Made by a program: the position numbers and the translations under genes
Notes under the pieces: generated by a model
Told to the model about the DNA's origin: nothing
Database searches by the model: none
What the model saw: the letters and a program-made list of their open reading frames with translations, nothing else
Source of the DNA: a bacterium
GTDB lineage: Bacteria; Planctomycetota; Planctomycetia; Pirellulales; Pirellulaceae
DNA length: 15,469 bases
Assembly: GCA_030432015.1 (NCBI GenBank)
Contig: JAUIHJ010000084.1
Location: forward strand, 1-15,469
Direction: 5' to 3'
Shown: one piece after another, positions 1-6,922 of the stretch
How the letters are laid out: the number at the start of each line of letters is the position of its first letter
Position numbering within the stretch: the stretch's first letter is position 1

Positions 1-81
1 AATTCGGCGACAATCCGGGGCTGGCTCGTTTTTCGCCGCCCATTAGATTCGCCTGCGGGACAACGGCCTGTCGGCGAAAAA

Positions 82-111
82 GGTGCCTGTCCCGCTGACG
101 GGGTGTGCACT
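82..111. repeat. degenerate REP-like palindrome
   Basis: The left arm GGTGCCTGTCCCG (82-94) and the right arm CGGGGTGTGCACT (99-111) fold around the loop CTGA (95-98). Pairing includes CCCG/CGGG next to the loop and GTGC/GCAC at the base, with wobble pairs and one mismatch between. The left arm, preceded by an A-run (77-81), resembles short interspersed palindromes I associate with RAYT-type transposases in several phyla. That link is from memory and unverified. It could also be a chance hairpin in GC-rich DNA. Confidence 0.3.
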
Positions 112-120
112 GCTGAATCG

Positions 121-142
121 CGCTCGGCCATCGCTCGGCCAT
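121..142. repeat. 11-bp perfect tandem duplication
   Basis: CGCTCGGCCAT occurs twice back to back (121-131 and 132-142). It lies about 95 bp upstream of the chosen start of the DUF1080 gene, so it is probably non-coding leader DNA. Confidence 0.7.
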
Positions 143-223
143 TTAGTGACAGGGATTTGCTTTCCGCGGCTGCTCGGAATAGGCTATCGGTTTCACACCG
201 AACTCCCTGCCTCCGTTGTCGCG

Positions 224-228
224 AAGGA
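224..228 (+). promoter_or_regulatory. ribosome binding site deciding the DUF1080 start
   Basis: AAGGA lies 7 nt before the ATG at 236. The upstream in-frame ATG at 83 has no comparable site, and starting there would bury the signal peptide 51 residues inside the protein. This favours the 236 start. Confidence 0.7.
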
Positions 229-235
229 ATCCTCC

Positions 236-1561
236 ATGCAAGCTCGTCACGCCATTCTCGTTGCGCTCTGTCTGATCACGGCTTTCCAATCGTATCCGTC
301 GCCTTTGGGGGCTGCCGAGCCGCCCGCCGGCTTTACCGCGCTGTTCAATGGCCAGAATCTTGATGGCTGGCACGGCATGGGGCACTTCGATCCTCGTAAA
401 CTGGCGAGCATGTCGGACGACGAGCGGGCCGCGAAGCGGGCAGCCGATTGGCAGGACGCTCAAGCGCATTGGTCGGTCGAGAACGACGAGTTGGTTAATG
501 ACGGCCATGGTGCGTACCTGACCACCGACAAGGAGTATGGCGATATTGAATTGCTGATCGACTATAAGACCGTCGCCAAAGCGGATAGCGGCATCTATCT
601 GCGGGCCACCCCGCAGGTCCAGATTTGGGACTTCACCGAGGAAGGTGGCAAATGGAACATCGGTGCCGATAAGGGCTCCGGCGGCCTATGGAATAGTAGC
701 AAAGGCGCGCCAGGCAAAGATCCGCTCGTACTCGCCGACAAGCCGTTCGGCGAATGGAACAAGTTTCGCATCCTGCAAGTCGGCGAACGCACGACGGTTT
801 ACTTGAATGACAAGCTGGTTGTCGACAACGCCAGGATGGAGAATTTCTGGGATCGCAAGAGCCCGCTCTTTGCGAAGGGCCCCATCCAATTGCAAACACA
901 CGGCGGGGAAATTCGCTGGCGAAACATCTTCATTCGTGAGATCGGCGCCGAGGAAGCCAACACGATCCTGGCGCGGAACGCAGCCGACGGGTTCGAGTCT
1001 GTCTTCAACGGAAAAGATTTTTCCGGTTGGGCGGGGCCGATCGAGAATTATGACGTCGATCAAGGCGTGATCCGCTGCAAACCGGGTAAGGGCGGCACGA
1101 TCCACACAGAGAAAGAGTACACGGACTTCGTCGTGCGATTCCAATTCAAATTGCCGCCCGGTGGCAACAACGGCTTAGCGATTCGCTACCCTGGTACCGG
1201 TGACACGGCCTACAAGGGAATGTGCGAGTTGCAGATCCTGGACAATGATGCGCCCAAGTACGCGAAGCTGGATCAACGCCAGTATCACGGCTCGGCGTAC
1301 GGAATGGTGGCTGCCCATCGGGGTTACCTGCGTCCGACCGGCGAGTGGAATTTTCAGCAGGTGACCGTGCAAGGATCGACGATCAAAGTCGAACTCAATG
1401 GAACGGAAATCCTCAACACAGATCTCTCCACCGTTACCGAATTCATGGGCAAGCCGGTTACCGGCAAGGACCGCACGTCGGGGTACTTCGGGTTTGCTGG
1501 CCACAGTGACCCCGTCGAGTTTCGCGACGTGCAGATCCTGGATCTTGGTGCCAAGAACTAA
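236..1561 (+). CDS. exported tandem DUF1080 (3-keto-disaccharide hydrolase-type) protein
   Basis: This is a 441-residue exported protein with two copies of the DUF1080/PF06439 concanavalin-like jelly-roll fold. The family includes enzymes that cleave or hydrate 3-keto sugars and glycosides, and it is greatly expanded in planctomycetes. A signal peptide is visible: a basic start (MQARH), a hydrophobic core (about residues 7-17) and probable cleavage near LGA-A (25-27). Domain 1 begins at G32-F33 (GFTALFNGQNLDGW) and carries a charged insertion after the first tryptophan. Domain 2 begins at G252-F253 (GFESVFNGKDFSGW) and contains the typical NNGLAIRYPG and CELQILDN segments. I chose the ATG at 236 for its ribosome binding site and signal peptide. 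The substrate cannot be read from the sequence, and one of the two domains may only bind carbohydrate. The gene converges on the ATPase gene at 1814. Confidence 0.88.
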   Translation: MQARHAILVALCLITAFQSYPSPLGAAEPPAGFTALFNGQNLDGWHGMGHFDPRKLASMSDDERAAKRAADWQDAQAHWSVENDELVNDGHGAYLTTDKEYGDIELLIDYKTVAKADSGIYLRATPQVQIWDFTEEGGKWNIGADKGSGGLWNSSKGAPGKDPLVLADKPFGEWNKFRILQVGERTTVYLNDKLVVDNARMENFWDRKSPLFAKGPIQLQTHGGEIRWRNIFIREIGAEEANTILARNAADGFESVFNGKDFSGWAGPIENYDVDQGVIRCKPGKGGTIHTEKEYTDFVVRFQFKLPPGGNNGLAIRYPGTGDTAYKGMCELQILDNDAPKYAKLDQRQYHGSAYGMVAAHRGYLRPTGEWNFQQVTVQGSTIKVELNGTEILNTDLSTVTEFMGKPVTGKDRTSGYFGFAGHSDPVEFRDVQILDLGAKN

Positions 1562-1606
1562 GCCGCGACGTAAGAGTATCCGCGGCGGGTCAACAATGTA
1601 GCTGCC

Positions 1607-1648
1607 GTCGCCAGGGCGCTGGAGCGCTGTGCTCCACGGTCTGGCGAC
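1607..1648. terminator. nested inverted repeat, possible bidirectional terminator
   Basis: GTCGCCAG (1607-1614) pairs perfectly with CTGGCGAC (1641-1648). Between them TGGAGC (1620-1625) pairs with GCTCCA (1631-1636) around the loop GCTGT. It lies about 45 bp after the DUF1080 stop codon and in the 3' region of the opposing ATPase gene. A strong stem between convergent genes suggests termination. No T-run follows on either strand, so it may instead be an interspersed palindromic element. Confidence 0.4.
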
Positions 1649-1668
1649 TGTCGCGACATGATCGATCA
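1649..1668. repeat. two abutting perfect 10-bp palindromes
   Basis: TGTCGCGACA (1649-1658) and TGATCGATCA (1659-1668) are each exactly self-complementary and directly adjacent. They begin at the base after the nested inverted repeat ends. Function is unknown; they could be dimeric protein sites or part of a mobile palindromic element. Confidence 0.65.
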
Positions 1669-1681
1669 CGACTCGTACGGG

Positions 1682-1704
1682 GCGCCGCGAGGCTCGCTCG
1701 GCGC
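1682..1704. repeat. GC-rich hairpin
   Basis: GCGCC (1682-1686) pairs with GGCGC (1700-1704), and GCGAG (1687-1691) pairs with CTCGC (1693-1697), with a 2-nt bulge at 1698-1699. The fold is visible by eye; a role in termination is inference. Confidence 0.4.
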
Positions 1705-1732
1705 ACGCCTGCGATCGGACTGCCGCGAGTGT

Positions 1733-1792
1733 CGTAACGGCGCTATCTGGGGCTCAGATGGCCGAGGCCAAACGCCGCAGCAAAACGTTACG
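1733..1792. repeat. long-spaced inverted repeat with an inner stem
   Basis: CGTAACG (1733-1739) is the reverse complement of CGTTACG (1786-1792). Between them ATCTG (1745-1749) pairs with CAGAT (1755-1759), followed by the small palindrome GGCCGAGGCC (1760-1769). It ends about 20 bp past the ATPase stop codon and could act as its terminator, though no U-run follows. Confidence 0.35.
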
Positions 1793-1813
1793 GCGCCCCA
1801 GTACACCGCGACG

Positions 1814-4800
1814 CTAGGCAGCGTTTTCTTCTTTCGCGTCGCTGGCGAGTCGGGTCGTCGAATCCTCCCACCACCATTGACCGTTGTCGAACGCGTCCGT
1901 GTCGCAGAAATCGTCGAACGCGTCATCAAACTCGTCGACGGGGGGCTCGACCGCGATATCCTCGATCTCAACCGGCTCGGTTTCGACGACCGGTTCCTGC
2001 GAGCGAAAGAAGTCCGACAAGTCGATTTGCGGGGTGATCTCTTCGACCGCTTCGAGCTCGTATTCCGGCTCGATCTCCGCGACCTCTTCTTCTTCTTCTT
2101 CTTCTTCTTCTTCGACGGCTTCTACATGTAGCGAGATCTCCAGTGAGGGCGCCGCTTCTTCCTCTTCGTCGTCCTCAAGTTCATAGGCGTCCTCATCTGA
2201 TTCCGCTTCGACTTCGGACAAATTCTCTTCGACCTCATCCTCTTGTTCCTCATGTTCCTCTTCGATTTCTGCCGCGACTTCGTATTCGTCCTCCGCTACT
2301 TCAAGTTCGTCCGGCAACTCGCTCTCTTCCTCGGCGACCGCGGGCAATGCCTCGGGGACGTACGGCTCGATTCGGAGCCCGGGCTGACCGTGCGCTGGCA
2401 GAATGCGGACATCCACGCCGGCGTCGAGGAACATCTGCTGGATATGGTCGTGGCAGGTGAAGAACAGCAGTTGGCGTCCTTCCTTGGCGAACTGACACAG
2501 CAACTGCACGGCCGCTCGAGCTCGTTCCAGGTCGAGGTTGACGAGCACATCATCCAAGATCATCGGCAAGTTGACGCCGCGTCGTCCGTACGCCGCGACC
2601 AGCGCCAAACGCAGACTGAGAAAGACGGCCTCGCGCGTTCCTCGGCTGAGCACGTCGAGCGACATGGGGTTTCCGTTGCGATCATCGATCCGCAGTTCAT
2701 TCTTACCCAACGGTGTCCAGATCCGCGTATATTTTCCTTCGGTCAGAGATTCCAGGTAGACCGACGCCTCACTTAGGGTCTCCGGTTGGCGTTCGTTTTC
2801 GTAAGCTTCGCGGATGCTCTCCAGCAGGCAGGCCGTCACGGCCAGTCCTCGCCAGTTCTTAATGGCTCGCGCAATCTTGGCTTCGACGCAGCCCAGTTGG
2901 AGTTTGGCGGCGGAGAACCCTCGGTTTTCCGACAATTGCTTCATTTCCTGATTGACTTCACCGCGGCGTTCATAGAGTTGGCTCAAGTGGGAATGCGCAT
3001 CCTGCAGGCGACTGATCAGCGTGTCCCAGCGGTGCTGCAGTTCATCCTTGTCATGGCCGTCCAGTTCGCTTTCCACTTCTTCCAACGGGCAGTGCCCGCC
3101 GACAATGGTCCTGATCTGCTCGGCCAATGATTGATGGCGCGCGTCGAGATCGGTGACCCGGTCGAGCAGGCTGGCACGTTGTCGCAATTCTTCCTCGTCG
3201 GCGACGCGGGCCTGCGCGAACAATGCCTCGCGTTTTCGCACCAATTTTCGCAGAGACTTCAGCATCTCCGAAAGTTCACGTCGAACCTCCTTTTCGCCGG
3301 CTTGCAGTTCCCGCCGTTGTTCGACCATCTCACGTTGGCCGGACAGCGCGGTCGCGAGCTGGCTTAATTGGATCTGAGGATCATCGCTGACTGGATCGAT
3401 GCCCATGTCCGAATTCAGTTTTCGTAGCCGCTCAAGCAGTGCCTGGCGATCTTCCTGGACTTTCTCCAGCCGAGTTCGCCGTTCGACGAGATGCGTCTCG
3501 ACGGACGATTTCTTTTCGTGAAGTGCTCCCATTTGGCGGACGTGTCGATGTGTCAACGTCTCAGGGAGGCCGACGCTCCGCAGCGCACGACGCCAGCGAC
3601 TGCGCGCCTCGCGGACCTGTTCGTCCACGTTCGAGGACGTGCGTTTTTCTTCGTGCTTTCGCTTCTGCGTCTTCAATCGCTCCTGATGCAGCGGGGCCAA
3701 CGCCTCAAGATCCTTTAGTTCTTTTTCCGCAATGGTGAGCCGCGTGTGCAGCGTGCCGGACCCGGATGGCAACTCGCGGTCAATGGCGTCCCGTTCCGCC
3801 AAAACCAACTCCACTTCGTCGGTCAGCTCTTCACGACGACGCAGGCACGTGTCGAGCTCCGCTTGATTCGTTCGTTCGACAACCGATTTCCAGGCGACCG
3901 ACAGCAGCACACAGATAAATCCCAGGCCAGAGATCGCCCAGGCAACTTCCGTGGTGATCGGCATAACGTGCCAACCGAACAGTCCGGTCAGCAGCATGAC
4001 GAAGCCAAACACGAACATCGCGCCGACGCCGCCCAGCAGGCGGATCCGTAGCAACTGGTCGTCGAGCTTTTCCTGGTGTTCCTGGCGCAGTTCTTCTGCC
4101 TTGCGATGGAAGCGTTCCAACTGCTCTTCAACACTGATTTTCCGCCGGATCAGCTTGACCGTATCGGTCGCCTTCTGCCACTCGCCGTCGAAGTCTTCGA
4201 TGTCGCGGCCGTCGAGCTGGAAGCCGAGTTGGTCGTCGGCGTGTTCGGCATCCTGCTGGCTCTTCTTTTTTACTTTGCGACTGATCGCGCGCTGCTTGAT
4301 CGCTTCGCGGTACGCATTCGCCGCTGGTTCGAGCTGTTGCAGCACACGCGGCGTGACCTTGGGCATGTTGGCCAGGTCGACCCCGCCCTGTGCGGAAAAT
4401 TCTTCGTCGAATTGCAGCAGCGCAACTTCGGACGCCTCGACGTCGGTGCTGAGGCGTTTCATGTCGTCTTCCAACGACTTGATCCACGGGCCGTGTTCGC
4501 ACATCGCTTCGATTCGCGAACTATGTTCCCACAGCGAGCGGTTGATGGGCTGTGCTGCCAACTCCTGGCGGAAGTGGTGTCTCCTTTTCTTCACCGGGAT
4601 CATCGCGGCCCGCTGCTCGGCGATCTCGGCATTGAGCAGGTCGACACTCTCCAGGCAGCCTTCGGGAAGGTCCTCGATCGGACCGATGGCGTCCAGCTCG
4701 TGCGTCACCTTTTCCAACGCCTGCCACTTTTCGCGGACCTGAATCGCGATTTCAACTGTCCGACCTTCATATTCCAGTCGCTGGATGCGGGTTTCGAACC

Positions 4801-5479
4801 GCGACACTTCGCTCACCAGGCTGCGTTGATCCCGCGCCAGTTCCGACCAGCGCTGGGTTTGGCGCCGCAGTTCGTCAACGTCGTTTTGCAGACGGTTACG
4901 CTCCGCGACGAGAGTGGTCAGTTCATTTTCTTCATCGGGCCCCCAGATCGCGGTGCGTTCGGATTCCAGCGTCCGCATGACCTCGACCAGCGAGACACGG
5001 TCGACACCGCTGGCCAGATTGTAAAGTTGTTCTGCGGCCTGCGTATCATCCAGCGTCGCGAGTTCCTGCAACTCGCGAATCCCGACCGCAAACACATTGT
5101 TGAAAATGGATTCGTCGATCCCGGAAACCAGGACATTGAGCAGGTGCTGCCCCTGTCGGCTGCCGTTGTTTCCCGCCGTGATAACGGGCCGGCCGAGAAT
5201 GTGATCGTCATCGTCGTCCAGTGTTCGCTGGACGACAAAGTCGCCGCTATGGTTGTCGACGTGAAGCGTGCCCCCGGCCTCACCGCCGAAAACGGGTGGC
5301 ATGTACAGCTTCTTTCGCTCCGGCGAGAAACCATACAAGATGGCGCGGACAAATTGCATCAACGTCGTCTTGCCGGCCTCGTTGCGGCCGTAAAATAACG
5401 TTACTTCGCCCGGCAAGCCATCGACAGAAACGTCGTTCCACACGCCGAACCCGCCGACTTTGATATCCCTGATTCTCAC
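1814..5479 (-). CDS. YhaN/SbcC-like ABC-type ATPase with membrane hairpin and acidic tail
   Basis: This 1221-residue SMC/Rad50-type ATPase resembles YhaN (COG4717), the usual partner of YhaO/SbcD-like phosphoesterases in DNA end processing. Walker A is GRNEAGKTT (31-39). The signature LSRGTREA lies at 944-951, Walker B is ILDD (974-977), and the H-loop histidine is H1010 (FFTCHDH), so the ATPase looks intact. Two long charged coiled-coil arms (about 170-475 and 535-930) flank two hydrophobic helices (about 481-501 and 512-530), which I read as a membrane hairpin. After about residue 1045 comes a 176-residue tail with 78 Asp/Glu and only 3 Lys/Arg by hand count. It includes ten consecutive Glu and a C-terminal WWWED. 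The start is GTG, with GAGAGGA (5487-5493) 7 nt upstream. The phosphoesterase-like gene ends 45 bp upstream, which supports one operon and one complex. The tail's role is unknown. Confidence 0.88.
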   Translation of the reverse strand: MRIRDIKVGGFGVWNDVSVDGLPGEVTLFYGRNEAGKTTLMQFVRAILYGFSPERKKLYMPPVFGGEAGGTLHVDNHSGDFVVQRTLDDDDDHILGRPVITAGNNGSRQGQHLLNVLVSGIDESIFNNVFAVGIRELQELATLDDTQAAEQLYNLASGVDRVSLVEVMRTLESERTAIWGPDEENELTTLVAERNRLQNDVDELRRQTQRWSELARDQRSLVSEVSRFETRIQRLEYEGRTVEIAIQVREKWQALEKVTHELDAIGPIEDLPEGCLESVDLLNAEIAEQRAAMIPVKKRRHHFRQELAAQPINRSLWEHSSRIEAMCEHGPWIKSLEDDMKRLSTDVEASEVALLQFDEEFSAQGGVDLANMPKVTPRVLQQLEPAANAYREAIKQRAISRKVKKKSQQDAEHADDQLGFQLDGRDIEDFDGEWQKATDTVKLIRRKISVEEQLERFHRKAEELRQEHQEKLDDQLLRIRLLGGVGAMFVFGFVMLLTGLFGWHVMPITTEVAWAISGLGFICVLLSVAWKSVVERTNQAELDTCLRRREELTDEVELVLAERDAIDRELPSGSGTLHTRLTIAEKELKDLEALAPLHQERLKTQKRKHEEKRTSSNVDEQVREARSRWRRALRSVGLPETLTHRHVRQMGALHEKKSSVETHLVERRTRLEKVQEDRQALLERLRKLNSDMGIDPVSDDPQIQLSQLATALSGQREMVEQRRELQAGEKEVRRELSEMLKSLRKLVRKREALFAQARVADEEELRQRASLLDRVTDLDARHQSLAEQIRTIVGGHCPLEEVESELDGHDKDELQHRWDTLISRLQDAHSHLSQLYERRGEVNQEMKQLSENRGFSAAKLQLGCVEAKIARAIKNWRGLAVTACLLESIREAYENERQPETLSEASVYLESLTEGKYTRIWTPLGKNELRIDDRNGNPMSLDVLSRGTREAVFLSLRLALVAAYGRRGVNLPMILDDVLVNLDLERARAAVQLLCQFAKEGRQLLFFTCHDHIQQMFLDAGVDVRILPAHGQPGLRIEPYVPEALPAVAEEESELPDELEVAEDEYEVAAEIEEEHEEQEDEVEENLSEVEAESDEDAYELEDDEEEEAAPSLEISLHVEAVEEEEEEEEEEVAEIEPEYELEAVEEITPQIDLSDFFRSQEPVVETEPVEIEDIAVEPPVDEFDDAFDDFCDTDAFDNGQWWWEDSTTRLASDAKEENAA
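2087..2113 (-). repeat. (GAA)9 coding microsatellite in the acidic tail
   Basis: Nine uninterrupted TTC units on the plus strand read as GAA on the coding strand. With the following GAG they give a run of ten glutamates. Because the unit is a codon, slippage would change tail length without breaking the frame. Confidence 0.9.
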
Positions 5480-5486
5480 GTCTTCA

Positions 5487-5493
5487 TCCTCTC
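5487..5493 (-). promoter_or_regulatory. ribosome binding site for the ATPase GTG start
   Basis: GAGAGGA on the minus strand lies 7 nt before the GTG at 5479. An ATG within the spacer is out of frame and reaches a stop after three codons, so GTG is the sensible start. Confidence 0.6.
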
Positions 5494-5524
5494 ATTGCCT
5501 TGGATGTTGGCGAACGACCCGCTG

Positions 5525-6760
5525 CTAGTGAAGCACGGCGTCGTCATCACGCAACAGATCCAATCCCATGACAGCCGCTTGATGCAGCAAGATGTCGCGA
5601 TCTTCCAGACCGACGTCGGTCAAGGCGCTCGCGGGAATGCCACCCGGCAAACGTGTATCCACCAAAATGTCGCTCAGCCGCAGAGGCTTTTCGTCCTCTT
5701 CGTAATAGTCACGGACGACTCGCATGAAGTCGCCCAAAATCGAGTCCTCGTCACACCATTCGGCGCGTAACGCGTGGGGGGCTTCCAACTCGAAATTGAC
5801 CGACCAGCCAGCCGGCGAGCCAAAACCGAATTCTTTTCGCAGCTTGGTCAGCGTTTCATTGCGCTGGGCGGCTCGAGCGAACGCGCTGTCGAAACGCCCT
5901 AATCCGGACGCCAGCCAGCAAACCAGTAACGGTCGTTCGGCCTCCGCCATCAGGGATTCCATCCTCGAACGCATTTCATGCATGACGGTTTCTAATGCGA
6001 TTCCCGCGGTAAGGTTCAGACGCGGAAGACACCAACGCAGCGAATCTGTGGGGATCATCCGAGTTCGTACTCGGCCGTCGGGATCGACATGCGCCAGCGA
6101 ACAGCCGTGGGGGCCGCTGTCCGACGGTTGAAACCCCTGAGGGCTGCCTGGGCAATGGGCGACGGAGACGTCCGCATGCGGTGTGTCGGCGCTGATGGAC
6201 CCGCCCAACCCCCAGTAGAGGACACCCGATTTGTCCGCGTTGTCAATCTCGACACTCTCGGGCAGGATCACGATCCGTGGCAAGTCACCTGCGGGGGCGA
6301 CGAACTCCGAACTGCGTAGCCTGCGCGATTCGTGCCAACTGCGGCCGGTGATCCTGGCAATGGGAAGATCGCCCCGTTTGTGCTCAATCGACTCGATCGA
6401 ACTGCCGGGCAGCAGGTGGACGTTTTGGGGCCATTCCAAGGAATCGAGCCAGCCGTCGGTCTGATCCAACCGGCTGCTGGCCCAGTACACCGGAATGTCC
6501 TTTTCACACAACCGCGTAAATTGTTCCGTCAGGAACGCCACGGCACGGGGTCCGGCGTTGGTGGGGTCGAGCAAGTCGCCGGAAAGAATGACAAAGTCGA
6601 CTTCCTCGCGAAGCGCCGCCGTAAAGACGCGTTCGGCCGCAGCGAACGGCGCGTTAACCAGCGTTTCCGCCAGATGATCCGGCACATCGTAGAGGCCCTG
6701 AAGGGTCGCTTCGAGGTGAAAGCTCGCGGCATGAATAAAACGAATGGTGTGGCCTGACAT
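5525..6760 (-). CDS. YhaO/SbcD-like metallophosphoesterase-fold protein, catalytic motifs degenerate
   Basis: This 411-residue protein has the outline of the YhaO/SbcD/Mre11 calcineurin-like phosphoesterase family, which acts as the nuclease subunit with SMC-type ATPases. The fold markers are FIHAASFHLEA (8-18), VDFVILSGDLLD (54-65) and a cap segment around CPGSPQGF (203-210). Only motif II (GD..D, D62 and D65) looks intact. Motif I has Ser13 where DxH Asp is expected, although H10 and H15 remain. The GNHD motif is replaced by ASSRLD (94-99). A later conserved His is replaced by Pro in VILPES, and the GHxH motif has become GGSIS (186-190). I infer reduced or absent nuclease activity, perhaps a structural role with the ATPase. 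Related planctomycete proteins may share this, which I cannot check. A strong Shine-Dalgarno precedes the ATG. The helicase gene is 162 bp upstream and the ATPase gene 45 bp downstream. Confidence 0.8.
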   Translation of the reverse strand: MSGHTIRFIHAASFHLEATLQGLYDVPDHLAETLVNAPFAAAERVFTAALREEVDFVILSGDLLDPTNAGPRAVAFLTEQFTRLCEKDIPVYWASSRLDQTDGWLDSLEWPQNVHLLPGSSIESIEHKRGDLPIARITGRSWHESRRLRSSEFVAPAGDLPRIVILPESVEIDNADKSGVLYWGLGGSISADTPHADVSVAHCPGSPQGFQPSDSGPHGCSLAHVDPDGRVRTRMIPTDSLRWCLPRLNLTAGIALETVMHEMRSRMESLMAEAERPLLVCWLASGLGRFDSAFARAAQRNETLTKLRKEFGFGSPAGWSVNFELEAPHALRAEWCDEDSILGDFMRVVRDYYEEDEKPLRLSDILVDTRLPGGIPASALTDVGLEDRDILLHQAAVMGLDLLRDDDAVLH

Positions 6761-6764
6761 GGAG

Positions 6765-6771
6765 CACCTCC
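6765..6771 (-). promoter_or_regulatory. strong Shine-Dalgarno of the phosphoesterase-like gene
   Basis: GGAGGTG on the minus strand is fully complementary to the usual anti-Shine-Dalgarno core CACCUCC. It ends 4 nt before the ATG at 6760, and its GGAGG core is 6 nt away. It is the best ribosome binding site in the window and fixes the start. Confidence 0.8.
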
Positions 6772-6922
6772 CTGCGCTCGCTCGCGTTGGCTATCAAGTT
6801 AAGGCACGCTCGGGGCCAGAGCGAATTCACGCAGACCGGGCGCGCCGGCGAGAGTTTAGCAACCCTGGTAATCTGAGGCCATGCCGGTTTGGCGAGCGTG
6901 CTAGCAGGGGGGCGGGGGGAGG

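Larger units (their letters stand above)
1..235. other. leader region upstream of the DUF1080 gene, no confident gene
   Basis: I see no convincing coding sequence here. One forward frame is open from the window edge to a TAG at 44-46, but it is far too short to assign. The frame of the downstream gene stays open upstream to an ATG at 83, but the peptide it adds looks like translated non-coding DNA. The region holds a degenerate hairpin (82-111), a perfect 11-bp tandem duplication (121-142) and the ribosome binding site of the next gene (224-228). A promoter probably lies here, but I cannot place its -35 and -10 boxes. Confidence 0.6.
1562..1813. other. 252-bp convergent intergenic region, rich in inverted repeats
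   Basis: This region separates the 3' ends of the DUF1080 gene (+) and the ATPase gene (-). I see no credible gene in it. It carries an interrupted inverted repeat (1607-1648), two abutting 10-bp palindromes (1649-1668), a GC hairpin (1682-1704) and a nested stem (1733-1792). These may end transcription from both sides, but none has a clear U-tract. Confidence 0.7.

Noticed and set aside
83..235. N-terminal extension of the DUF1080 protein from the ATG at 83
   Set aside because: It would add 51 residues without family resemblance ahead of a clear signal peptide; the ATG at 236 has a good ribosome binding site.
1884..2186. Plus-strand 100-residue serine-rich frame
   Set aside because: It is the antisense of the Asp/Glu-rich ATPase tail; TTC/TCC repeats read as Ser in this frame. 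No ribosome binding site or family resemblance.
4076..5398. Plus-strand 440-residue open frame
   Set aside because: It lies fully antisense to the ATPase, which has all ATP-binding motifs. It is a GC-rich shadow frame.
6907..6922. G-run (six G, C, six G, A, two G) after the helicase stop as a G-quadruplex switch
   Set aside because: The tracts are not separated into four clean G3 runs with loops, and on the transcript side the run is cytosine. Not enough to call an element.
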